From positions 1 through 39,738 of the forward strand of contig JAFBIW010000018.1 of assembly GCA_021531865.1 (NCBI GenBank): a DNA stretch of 39,738 nt. The letters are read 5' to 3'. This DNA is from Butyricicoccus pullicaecorum (GTDB taxonomy: Bacteria > Bacillota > Clostridia > Oscillospirales > Butyricicoccaceae). Of this stretch, positions 33,717-39,738 are shown in pieces. The number at the start of each line of letters is the position of its first letter. Positions within the stretch are counted from its first letter, which is position 1. Made by a program: the position numbers and the translations under genes. The notes beneath the pieces were generated by a model that saw nothing but the letters and a program-made list of their open reading frames with translations, searched no databases and had not been told where the DNA came from.

Positions 33717-34822
33717 CACAGGCGCAGCACAGCGTCTGCCGTCCGTGCCAGATTGTCCCGCACGCGGGCTTTGGCCTGCGCAAGCGTCTCGCCGCTCTGG
33801 TTGATTCCGATCACCGCCGTCACCCCGCGTGCATAGGCCGCTTCAATCGCGTCCGGCTCCCCGATCGTACCTACCAGCGCCACGACCGGCACGCCCTGCC
33901 GGGCGGCGCGGCGCGCCACGCCGTCGATGACCTTGCCGCACAGGCTCTGCCGGTCGAAGCATCCCTCGCCGGTGAGCACGAGATCGGCGCCCGCGAGCAG
34001 CCGGTCAAATGCGACCACATCGAGCACAGCCTCGATGCCCGGCCTGAGCACGCCGCCCAGCAGGCTGAGCACGCCCGCGCCCATGCCGCCCGCCGCACCT
34101 GCACCCGGCGTGTGCGCGGTCTCCTCGCCCAGATGGCGCGCGAGCGCGCGCATATTTTCGTCCAGCCGCCGCACCATCGCGTCATCCGCCCCCTTCTGCG
34201 GAGCGAACACGCAGGCCGCGCCCTGTGGGCCGTACAGCGGGCTGTCCACATCACACATTGCGGTCACCCGCACCCCGGCCAGACGGCGGCGCAGCGGCTC
34301 CCGGTCGATCCGCGCGATCCGGTCGAGCGTCCCGCCGGTCGGAACGAATGACACGCCCGCTTGGTCGTAAAACCTTGCGCCCAGCGCCGCGGCCATACCG
34401 CAGCCGCCGTCGTTCGTGCAGCTTCCGCCCAGTCCGAGCAAAATCTCGGTGCATCCGGCGTCGATCGCCTGCGCGATCTGCTCGCCCACGCCCCACGTCG
34501 TCGTCCGGGACGGGTTCGCCCGCTCCTCGACGAGCGGCAACCCGGCGGCCTGCGCCATTTCGATGACCGCCGTATCGCCCTGACGGGCATACGCACCGGT
34601 CAGCAGCTCGCCGTACGGGCCGTGCATCCGGGTCTCGACCCGCGTACAGCCCAACGCTTCCAGAAAACAGTCTACCGTCCCCTCGCCGCCGTCCGCGACG
34701 GGAACACAGACTACCTCACATCCCGGCGCGCGGCGCAGCACCGCCTGCCGTAAGACCGCGCAGACCTGCCCGGCGTCCAGCGAACCCTTGAAGGAATCGG
34801 GCACAATGACACATTTTTTCAT
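33692..34822 (-). CDS. Glycerate kinase (GlxK/GarK family)
   Basis: 376 residues, the normal length for this family. MKKCVIVPDSFKGSLDAGQV is the conserved N-terminus, VADGGEGTVD follows near 50, GLGGSCTNDGGCGMAAALG sits near 130-150, and the C-terminal part contains LVLTGEGCFDRQSL and VVALVGTIG. It phosphorylates D-glycerate to 2- or 3-phosphoglycerate. The start at 34822 follows GGAGGGG; an upstream in-frame ATG is not supported. The last codons (VLR) and the stop lie within the first unit, in coding direction, of the 21-bp repeat, so the C-terminus may have been re-made by repeat expansion. It is monocistronic as far as can be seen. Confidence 0.93.
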   Translation of the reverse strand: MKKCVIVPDSFKGSLDAGQVCAVLRQAVLRRAPGCEVVCVPVADGGEGTVDCFLEALGCTRVETRMHGPYGELLTGAYARQGDTAVIEMAQAAGLPLVEERANPSRTTTWGVGEQIAQAIDAGCTEILLGLGGSCTNDGGCGMAAALGARFYDQAGVSFVPTGGTLDRIARIDREPLRRRLAGVRVTAMCDVDSPLYGPQGAACVFAPQKGADDAMVRRLDENMRALARHLGEETAHTPGAGAAGGMGAGVLSLLGGVLRPGIEAVLDVVAFDRLLAGADLVLTGEGCFDRQSLCGKVIDGVARRAARQGVPVVALVGTIGEPDAIEAAYARGVTAVIGINQSGETLAQAKARVRDNLARTADAVLRLWERETVLR

Positions 34823-34893
34823 AGAATTCCCCTCCGTTCCTATGATACCGCATTTTTTTGTGAAAAACCACTGTGCATTCGGCGGGAACGTGC

Positions 34894-34899
34894 TATAAT
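34894..34899 (+). promoter_or_regulatory. Extended -10 promoter of the zinc-ribbon gene
   Basis: TGC-TATAAT lies 32 bp before the start codon; the -35 is weak. Confidence 0.55.
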
Positions 34900-34931
34900 G
34901 AAGAACGTGAAAACGGTAAGGAGGCCTGACC

Positions 34932-35315
34932 ATGTTCTTCATCTGCGGCGTCAATCAGGGACAAAAGCAGTTTGACTTTCACCAGACCGTCGTCTGCCCG
35001 CGCTGCGGCCGGTACGGGCGGTACGAGGTGTTCATGACCTATTTGTGCCTGTCTTTGTTCTTTTTACCGGTTTTGAAATGGAATCGGCGGTATTTTGTGC
35101 GCACGAGCTGCTGCGGCGCGGTGTACGCGCTCAACCCGGAGAAGGGCCGGGCCATCGCGCACGGAGAACCGGTCACGATCGAGCCACAGGATCTGACGCT
35201 GGTTGGCAGCCAGTCGGCGCGGCTGCGCCGCTGCCCGCGCTGCGGCTATACGACCGAGGAGGACTTCACCTTCTGCCCCAAATGCGGCAGTTCGATGGAG
35301 CAAAACGGCCTGTAA
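34932..35315 (+). CDS. Zinc-ribbon protein with a membrane-like hydrophobic segment
   Basis: 127 residues. An N-terminal CPRCGRYG pair and a later CCGAVY could make one zinc site. A hydrophobic stretch (about 34-48, VFMTYLCLSLFFLPVL) may be a membrane or buried helix. The C-terminus is a textbook zinc ribbon: CPRCGYTTEEDFTFCPKCGSSM. Proteins of this build are common in Clostridia and lack an assigned function. AAGGAGG lies 7 nt before the ATG. It is a single gene between glycerate kinase (divergent) and the initiator tRNA. Confidence 0.8.
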   Translation: MFFICGVNQGQKQFDFHQTVVCPRCGRYGRYEVFMTYLCLSLFFLPVLKWNRRYFVRTSCCGAVYALNPEKGRAIAHGEPVTIEPQDLTLVGSQSARLRRCPRCGYTTEEDFTFCPKCGSSMEQNGL

Positions 35316-35346
35316 AAGAAATTTTTAAAAAATTTGAATTTTGGGG

Positions 35347-35375
35347 TTGACACTACCCCCGCCCTGTGATATTAT
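35347..35375 (+). promoter_or_regulatory. Promoter of the initiator tRNA gene
   Basis: TTGACA (35347-35352), a 17-bp spacer and TATTAT (35370-35375); TATAAT also lies 3 bp further on. The start of the tRNA is about 43 bp downstream. Confidence 0.75.
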
Positions 35376-35417
35376 AATTAAGCACTGTTCAGTAAGGCAG
35401 TTGTGAAAAACCAATAT

Positions 35418-35493
<76 letters not shown>

Positions 35494-35495
35494 CT

Positions 35496-35533
35496 AAAAA
35501 GACCGTATTTCAATTGAAATACGGTCTTTTTCT
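35496..35533. terminator. Terminator hairpin after tRNA-Met (left copy of a 38-bp direct repeat)
   Basis: A 16-bp perfect stem AAAAAGACCGTATTTC/GAAATACGGTCTTTTT with loop AATT. A second copy, differing only at two loop bases, lies at 38484-38521. Between the two copies is the AT-richer islet. Confidence 0.9.
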
Positions 35534-35693
35534 ACACTTTTTCGCCCGTTTGCACTTTCACAGGCGAAAGTATTTTTCCGTGTTTGACCCCAATTTGACC
35601 CCAATTCATCTTAAGCCGCATTGGGAAATCCCCAAAAATCGAAATCAAACAGCAGCCGCACAGCACCATTTTATTTGCCCTGATTCCGATTTT
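35534..35693 (-). other. Possible integrase C-terminal remnant
   Basis: On the minus strand the frame reads NWGQIGVK and then stops at 35532. A tail of this type, encoded by paired TTTGACCCCAA repeats on the plus strand, is often seen at the end of tyrosine-recombinase genes of clostridial mobile elements. No catalytic residues remain, so this is only a suggestion. Confidence 0.3.
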
Positions 35694-35776
35694 GACCGCG
35701 TCAAGGGATGTTCGCAAAAAGGGTTCCTGTCATATGAAATCAAGCAGCCATGCGCAGCGTTGCCTCAATGGATTGC
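35694..35776 (+). repeat. Left inverted repeat (IS256-type end)
   Basis: Begins GACCGCGTCAAGGGATGTTC and runs to the last codons of the transposase remnant. Its reverse complement matches 38399-38481 at all but two positions. Confidence 0.9.
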
Positions 35777-36345
35777 TGGCTGAGGTAAGCCCTGGAAACA
35801 GACCGATCCTCTGTATACTCCATCAGGTATGTGGTGACCAGCCGGACATTGGACTCCTCGTTCGGGAAAATTCCGACAACGCTGATCCGTCTGCGAATCT
35901 CCCGGTTCAGGCGTTCCATCATGTTGGAAGACGAGATCTTCCGGGCGTCCAGTTTCGGGAATGCGTAAAAAGCCAGAGAGTCCTCCAAACGCTTTGAATC
36001 GGTATCTATGACTTCATAAGCCCGTTTTCTGGCCAGTTCCGCAGTGGGAGCCAGCCAGATTTCCTTCAGCACGGAGGCGAAAGACTGCTTCTCTTTCTGC
36101 GGCAAGATATTCCGCATGAAATGTACCTTGCAGCGCGGCCAGGAGGCTCCGGGAAAGGACTCCCGAATGATTGAGTCCTTTTGTCATCTCGCTGACCTGG
36201 CTTCTCCATTTTACGAGTGGAGACGCCCTGCACAAAGGCCTCCTGAACCACCTGAATGAGCGCGGCTTTACTGCGCTTACGCTCGGTGACGAAAAATGGG
36301 ATATAGCCGCCCCGACTGCCTGAACATTCCCTCTTCTCCGCTCCC
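35740..36345 (-). pseudogene. IS256/mutator-family transposase, decayed
   Basis: The intact C-terminal part (35740-36150) includes KRAYEVIDTDSKRLEDSLAF, SSNMMERLNREIRRRISVVG, FPNEESNVRLVTTYLMEY and the end QQSIEATLRMAA. Upstream, pieces of the same protein appear in other frames: SRGGYIPFFVTERKRSKAAL and QVVQEAFVQGVSTRKMEK in one, SQVSEMTKGLN in another. So the gene has lost internal segments and shifted frame at least twice. Most of the middle catalytic region and the N-terminus are missing. It cannot encode an active enzyme. Confidence 0.88.
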
Positions 36346-36388
36346 AGCGAATGATTGACTCGGCAACTTTCATTTTACAGGACCTCTG

Positions 36389-36676
36389 ATGGCTTGTCTA
36401 TTTTCTATGCACTTTTGCAAACTTGATGATACGCTATTAAAATCCCAGACCAAGCGCAAAAAGAAAATCGCTGCCGCTGTCTACCTGTATCAGGTGGACA
36501 ACGACGGCGAATGGGGTGAGATTTCGTTTGATTTTGAGTCCGGAACAGCGGAGGTCATCCGGTTGGCAGAGTGGGATACGACAATCAGCAAGCAGTTTGC
36601 AAAGCAAATTATTCAATACCTGTTCAGTCCCAATAGCATCTCATTTTCGCAAAATAGTACAGTTAGCATTCAATGA
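36389..36676 (+). CDS. Hypothetical protein, 95 residues
   Basis: The central part TKRKKKIAAAVYLYQVDNDG and EWGEISFDFESGTAEVIRLA looks like a real protein with alternating strands, and AEWDTTISKQFAKQIIQYLF suggests a closing helix. The first dozen residues and the low-complexity end SISFSQNSTVSIQ look less native. An AGGA lies 6 nt before the ATG. It sits just beyond the transposase remnant inside the islet, so it may be a gene whose ends were altered by the insertion. No family is recognised and no function is proposed. Confidence 0.5.
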   Translation: MACLFSMHFCKLDDTLLKSQTKRKKKIAAAVYLYQVDNDGEWGEISFDFESGTAEVIRLAEWDTTISKQFAKQIIQYLFSPNSISFSQNSTVSIQ

Positions 36677-36709
36677 TAGAACAGCTATGGTATTTGCCAT
36701 GGCTGTTTT

Positions 36710-37171
36710 TTATTGTAAGCTCCTTTCGGTGGTAGAGCTTTGCTGAACTATGCCATGAAAATCATCAATCATGGATTGCAGCGTAATTTCTTCCATCGCA
36801 TTCTTAACGGCGTCCTCAATTTTATGATACGGCGGCTCCAACACTTTGCGAATATTTTGCGCAACCGGACAAGGGCGGCCATCACAGGGATGAATTCCAA
36901 TGATGGAGGTCACGCCATCTGGCTCCAGTGCAGAATAGATTTGGTATAAGGTGATTTGGGATGGGTCGGCGCACAATTCTGCACCGCCGGTCCCACGGGG
37001 CACCGTAATAAGCCCTGCCTTTTTCAGGGCGCTGAGAATGTTGCGGATTACAACGGGATTGCTCCCTGTACTTTCAGCCAAAAGATTGCTGGTCACTTTT
37101 GCAATACCTTTCGCTTCATGAATAAAAATCAGGCAGTGAACCGCAACGGAACATTTTATACTGATCTGCAT
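36710..37171 (-). CDS. Rrf2-family transcriptional regulator
   Basis: 153 residues starting MQISIKCSVAVHCLIFIHEA. The winged-helix pattern follows: KVTSNLLAESTGSNPVVIRN for the recognition helix, ILSALKKAGLITVPRGTGG for the wing, then PSQITLYQIYSAL. This matches the Rrf2/YwnA group. The three-cysteine Fe-S pattern of IscR/NsrR is not clear; only C-D-G-R-P-C (PCDGRPCPVA) is present. The start at 37171 is preferred to an upstream ATG because the protein then begins like its relatives. It is divergent from an oxidoreductase gene that it probably controlled, a common YwnA arrangement for quinone or aldehyde stress. Confidence 0.85.
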   Translation of the reverse strand: MQISIKCSVAVHCLIFIHEAKGIAKVTSNLLAESTGSNPVVIRNILSALKKAGLITVPRGTGGAELCADPSQITLYQIYSALEPDGVTSIIGIHPCDGRPCPVAQNIRKVLEPPYHKIEDAVKNAMEEITLQSMIDDFHGIVQQSSTTERSLQ

Positions 37172-37353
37172 AGATACTCTATATCCTTTCAAAAACAAAC
37201 ACGTCATTATTGATGTAATGATTGACTTTACATCTGACAATTGCTACACTAAAGAAGATGTAACTTGATTTATTACATCTAATATTTTATCGGTTCTTGC
37301 GAAAAAAAGCAAGAGAGATTCTATAAAACAAAATTCATGCAGAGAGGTCTTAC

Positions 37354-37964
37354 ATGAAAGCGGTCCAAATCAAAAACTACTCAAAAGAAATCAATACGAC
37401 CCTGAGCGACATCCCGAAGCCTCAGATTTCAGATTCTGAAGTACTGATCCAGGTAAAGGCTGCGGCAGTTAATCCGGTGGAACTGCTGATCCTGACAGGA
37501 AGCGTAAAACTGATTCAGGATTATCCGATGCCACTGACACTGGGCAATGAATGCTCCGGTATTGTGGAGCAGGCAGGCAGCAAGGTTGAGGGATTCAAAA
37601 AAGGAGACCGAGTCTACACCCGCCAATCGGTGCTTTCGCAGAATATGTAGCGGTAGAGCAGGATGCCGTTGCCAAAATGCCGGAGGGATATGATTTCAAT
37701 ACTGCCGCAGCGATCCCGCTGACCGGTTTGACGGCCTATCAGGCTATCGTGGAAGAGCTGGAAGCAAAGCCTGGTCAAACGATTCTGATTCCCGGTGGCT
37801 CTGGCAGTTTCGGTCAGATGGCGGTTCCCATCGCCAAGGCCCTGGGGCTGCGAGTGATTGTGACAGGCAACGCACGGGCGAAAGAGCAGTTTCTCGCTAT
37901 GGGAGTTGATCGGTATCTCGACTACAAAACAGAAAACTATTGGGAAGTATACTTCCATTCATAA
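37354..37964 (+). pseudogene. Quinone oxidoreductase-like (zinc-independent MDR) gene, frameshifted and truncated
   Basis: The first frame reads MKAVQIKNYSKEINTTLSDI to GFKKGDRVYTR, the GroES-like half. After a small deletion near 37621 the sequence continues in another frame as PIGAFAEYVAVEQDAVAKMP, then LTGLTAYQAIVEELEAKPGQ and TILIPGGSGSFGQMAVPIAK, the Rossmann half, up to DYKTENYWEV at about 37950. Complete relatives are about 310-330 residues, so roughly the last third is missing. AGAGAGG precedes the ATG. These enzymes reduce quinones or enones with NADPH. Both the frameshift and the 3' loss argue that the gene is dead. Confidence 0.85.
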
Positions 37965-38236
37965 ACTTTATCGCCAATTTCACAAACATCCGCAGTCGAA
38001 TCGCTTGTAAATACAATCTGTCTTGTTTTCTTTGCTGCCGAATACTCTTTTCCGAACCACTCACCTTCCATTTCGCTCAAGAAAGTATCAGCGGTCAGTT
38101 CCTCAAAATACAATCTATTGTCAATAAAGAACGGGCAGGAACCTTTTTCCCAGTCAATTTTTCCAGCATTATTGGGACTGTAATTGTCGATTGCATTTTG
38201 CACAGTTTCATCATCGAAAGTCTGTGTTTCCACCAT
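37937..38236 (-). CDS. Hypothetical protein fragment
   Basis: 99 residues from the first ATG, ending WKYTSQ. The frame stays open upstream for about 30 more codons (GSSAYLEDAFVVDDS directly precedes the Met) without a start codon or ribosome site, so this may be the C-terminal part of a longer protein whose beginning was lost. The composition is acidic and protein-like, with TFLSEMEGEWFGKEYSAAKK and TRQIVFTSDSTADVCEIGDK. Its end overlaps the broken oxidoreductase by 28 bp, marking a junction. No family is recognised. Confidence 0.45.
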   Translation of the reverse strand: MVETQTFDDETVQNAIDNYSPNNAGKIDWEKGSCPFFIDNRLYFEELTADTFLSEMEGEWFGKEYSAAKKTRQIVFTSDSTADVCEIGDKVYEWKYTSQ

Positions 38237-38345
38237 GCTATCATCAACTACAAAAGCATCTTCAAGGTAAGCACTGCTTCCAGATATAACGAGTTTTCCG
38301 AGGACAATATGGAATACATCAAAGACGATGAAGAATGAATTGGGC

Positions 38346-38366
38346 GGGGCATCCTGCCCTTTTTCT
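38346..38366 (+). terminator. Short terminator-like hairpin inside the islet
   Basis: GGGCA/TGCCC stem with a 3-nt loop followed by TTTTTC. A stray TATAAT lies just after it (38382-38387). Confidence 0.45.
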
Positions 38367-38398
38367 TTTTCTGTTCATGTGCTATAATACCCAAAACG

Positions 38399-38481
38399 GC
38401 AATCCATTGAGGCAACGCTGCGCATGGCTGCCTGATTTCATATGACAGGAACCCTTTTTGCGAACGTCCCTTGACGCGGTC
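38399..38481 (-). repeat. Right inverted repeat (IS256-type end)
   Basis: On the plus strand this holds the last 11 codons of an IS256-type transposase (ending CGCATGGCTGCC-TGA) and the terminal GACGCGGTC. It is the only remnant of a second IS copy in opposite orientation. Confidence 0.9.
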
Positions 38482-38483
38482 TT

Positions 38484-38521
38484 AAAAAGACCGTATTTCG
38501 AATGAAATACGGTCTTTTTCT
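38484..38521. terminator. Terminator hairpin of the AIM24-family gene (right copy of the 38-bp repeat)
   Basis: The same 16-bp stem as at 35496-35533, loop GAAT instead of AATT. It lies 2 bp after the IS end and downstream of the minus-strand gene at 38551, whose transcription it would stop. Confidence 0.85.
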
Positions 38522-38550
38522 CGGCATTTTACGTCTTATTCCGGGGCAGA

Positions 38551-39228
38551 TCAGCCGTTACCGGTCGGCAGGTAGGGACGGATGGACATGGCCACGTTGG
38601 AAATCGGCATGGTTTGCAGCCAGATGCGGCCCGGGCCGGTCAGGATGGTGTTGAACAGTCCCTCCCCGCCGAGCAGCTTATTCTTCAGGCCGGGCACCTG
38701 CTGAATTTCCATCTGCACGCCCGGCTCGAAGCCCGCGACGTTGCCGGTGTCCACGACGATCTGCTGGCCGGGCTTCAGCTCATACTCGATCAGCTCGCCG
38801 TCGATCTCGACGAACGCGATGCCGTGACCCGACAGGCGCTGCATGATGAAGCCCTCGCCGCCGAACAGGCCGGTGCCGATCTTCTTGTTGAAATGAACGG
38901 ACAGCTCGACGCTCGACTCCGCCGCCAGAAACGCGCTCTTCTGCAGGATCATCTCCCGGCCGGGGCCGATCTCGATGGCCTTGATCTGGCCGGGGAAGCT
39001 CGAACCGAAGGCGATCATGCCGTCGCCCCTGGCGGTGTAGATGTTCTGGAACATGCTCTCGCCCGAGAACGCCTTGGAGAACATCTTGCCGAGGCCGCCG
39101 CCGCTGGTCTCCATCTGCATATTGGGGCTCATCCAGACCATCGAGCCCTTTTCGGTGATCATCTGCTTGCCGCTCTCCACCTGGCAAATAACGACCGGGA
39201 ACGAACCGCCCTTGATCTCATATCTCAT
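38551..39228 (-). CDS. TIGR00266/AIM24-family protein
   Basis: 225 residues starting MRYEIKGGSFPVVICQVESG. The typical family segments are present: GSMVWMSPNMQMETS, FSKAFSGESMFQNIYTARGD, FGSSFPGQIKAIEIGPGREM, GLFGGEGFIMQRLSGHGIAF, VVDTGNVAGFEPGVQMEIQQ and NKLLGGEGLFNTILTGPGRI. The family forms beta-rich, trimeric-like folds of unknown role in bacteria and is named after a yeast mitochondrial protein. The start at 39228 follows GGGAG; a second ATG eight codons upstream is less well placed. It is a single gene next to the islet boundary and unrelated to it. Confidence 0.9.
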   Translation of the reverse strand: MRYEIKGGSFPVVICQVESGKQMITEKGSMVWMSPNMQMETSGGGLGKMFSKAFSGESMFQNIYTARGDGMIAFGSSFPGQIKAIEIGPGREMILQKSAFLAAESSVELSVHFNKKIGTGLFGGEGFIMQRLSGHGIAFVEIDGELIEYELKPGQQIVVDTGNVAGFEPGVQMEIQQVPGLKNKLLGGEGLFNTILTGPGRIWLQTMPISNVAMSIRPYLPTGNG

Positions 39229-39321
39229 ACAACGATCTCCCTCCTGTATCAAAAATTTCTGTTTTTATCTTACCACACATCTCCCGGGCACGCCACAGCT
39301 TTTTGCGGCGGACAGTGCAGA

Positions 39322-39354
39322 AAAACGCGGCGGGAGGATAAATCCTCCCGCCGC
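39322..39354 (-). terminator. Terminator of the sugar ABC permease gene
   Basis: GCGGCGGGAGGA/TCCTCCCGCCGC perfect 12-bp stem over a 4-nt loop, with a T-run on the minus strand. A weaker hairpin (GGAAAGCAG/CTGCTTTCC) lies between it and the stop codon. Confidence 0.88.
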
Positions 39355-39448
39355 AGCTGCGCTTGGAAAGCAGAGGAAGCAGGGAAACGACTGCTTTCCG
39401 GGGTACGTTTCCCCTGTATGAAAAGAAAAGAGAAGTTGAGAGCGAATT

Positions 39449-39738
39449 TTACTTCGAAGCGTTGGCAGCAGCCATGCGGCGAGCCTTAGCCTCCATGCGC
39501 TCACGGGTAACGTCCATGAATACCGCCAGGATGATAACCAGACCCAGAACTACGTTCTGCAGCGCGGAGTCAATCGCCAGCAGGGTGAAGCCGTTACGCA
39601 GTACGCCGATAATCAGCGCGCCGACCATGGTACCGGCCATGGTGCCCTTGCCGCCGCTGAACGATGCGCCGCCGATGATGCAGGCCGCGATCGCGTCGGT
39701 ATCGTACGGCTGGGTCGCATTCGCGCCGTTGCAGATGC
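39449..39738 (-). CDS. Sugar ABC transporter permease, RbsC/XylH-type, C-terminal part
   Basis: The gene runs off the right edge; 95 codons and the stop are visible. The segment QPYDTDAIAACIIGGASFSG and GGKGTMAGTMVGALIIGVLR is the conserved C-terminal cytoplasmic loop and following helix of BPD_transp_2 permeases for ribose, xylose, galactose or related sugars. A last helix (ALQNVVLGLVIILAVFMDV) and a basic tail end the protein. It is most likely the last gene of a sugar-uptake operon transcribed into this window. The sugar cannot be told from this part. Confidence 0.9.
   Translation of the reverse strand, partial: ICNGANATQPYDTDAIAACIIGGASFSGGKGTMAGTMVGALIIGVLRNGFTLLAIDSALQNVVLGLVIILAVFMDVTRERMEAKARRMAAANASK

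Larger units (their letters stand above)
35694..38481. mobile_element. Degraded islet bounded by inverted IS256-type ends
   Basis: Two 83-bp ends (35694-35776 and 38399-38481) are inverted copies with two mismatches; each includes the end of an IS256-type transposase gene. Between them are a broken transposase, a small hypothetical gene, an Rrf2 regulator, a broken oxidoreductase and a fragment. The stretch is AT-richer than its surroundings. It looks like the wreck of a composite transposon. No target duplication next to the IS ends is seen. Confidence 0.7.

Noticed and set aside
33535-33836. Repeat proteins on either strand over the 21-bp array (LST-x4, RAQ-x4 or CS-x5 heptads)
   Set aside because: Three frames are open only because the period is a multiple of three. 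None has a ribosome site or non-repeat domain, so the DNA repeat is the signal, not a protein.
37940-38338. A 132-codon plus-strand frame opposite the minus-strand fragment
   Set aside because: It is Cys/Phe/Ile-rich with no ribosome site. The minus-strand frame is more protein-like, though itself only a fragment.

Overview
The window looks like chromosome from a GC-rich, spore-lineage Firmicute, probably a gut-type member of the Clostridia (Oscillospiraceae/Ruminococcaceae-like). The evidence is strong AAGGAGG ribosome sites, Gram-positive style TTGACA/TATAAT promoters, an SLH-domain cell-wall protein, a GerMN lipoprotein, DegV, and an anaerobic corrinoid (B12) methyl-transfer gene set. The genus cannot be fixed from the sequence alone. 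Two stretches, about 10.6-11.8 kb and 35.5-38.5 kb, are visibly more AT-rich and hold mobile-element debris.

1-9.6 kb. After the tail of an IS3-family element comes a corrinoid methyl-transfer island. A minus-strand operon reads padR, then a UroD-family methyltransferase fused to a thioredoxin-like domain, then a CobW/COG0523 GTPase. Next are a DUF1638 protein (minus), a plus-strand pair of ASKHA ATPases (hydantoinase/oxoprolinase-like and a RACo-type [2Fe-2S] corrinoid activator), a corrinoid carrier protein (minus), and a divergent homocysteine methyltransferase-like gene. These supply a carrier, a reductive activator, a UroD-type methyltransferase and a possible thiol acceptor enzyme. No MttB- or MtaB-type substrate methyltransferase is visible, so the methyl donor is unknown. 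This is the best candidate for an undescribed system.

9.6-15.3 kb. A DMT-family permease is followed by phage-like debris (a small-terminase fragment and two small HTH proteins), two tRNA-Ser genes, and an operon of response regulator, histidine kinase and Sfp-type phosphopantetheinyl transferase with overlapping genes.

15.3-26.3 kb. Glycogen synthase is followed by a MacAB-like operon: an unusually long membrane-fusion protein, an ATPase, a permease, and a secreted SLH-domain protein. Glycogen phosphorylase lies on the opposite strand, with a terminator-like hairpin in its leader. A 53-residue orphan gene with a near-consensus promoter follows.

26.3-35.4 kb. This holds a GerMN lipoprotein, DegV, a divergent FAD-oxidoreductase/transporter operon, an MTA/SAH-nucleosidase-family enzyme, a MATE exporter, glycerate kinase with a 21-bp tandem repeat at its 3' end, and a zinc-ribbon protein.

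35.4-39.7 kb. Initiator tRNA-Met is followed by a degraded islet bounded by IS256-type ends and by two copies of one terminator hairpin. It carries an Rrf2 regulator and a broken quinone-oxidoreductase-like gene. An AIM24/TIGR00266-family gene and the end of a sugar ABC permease gene close the window.
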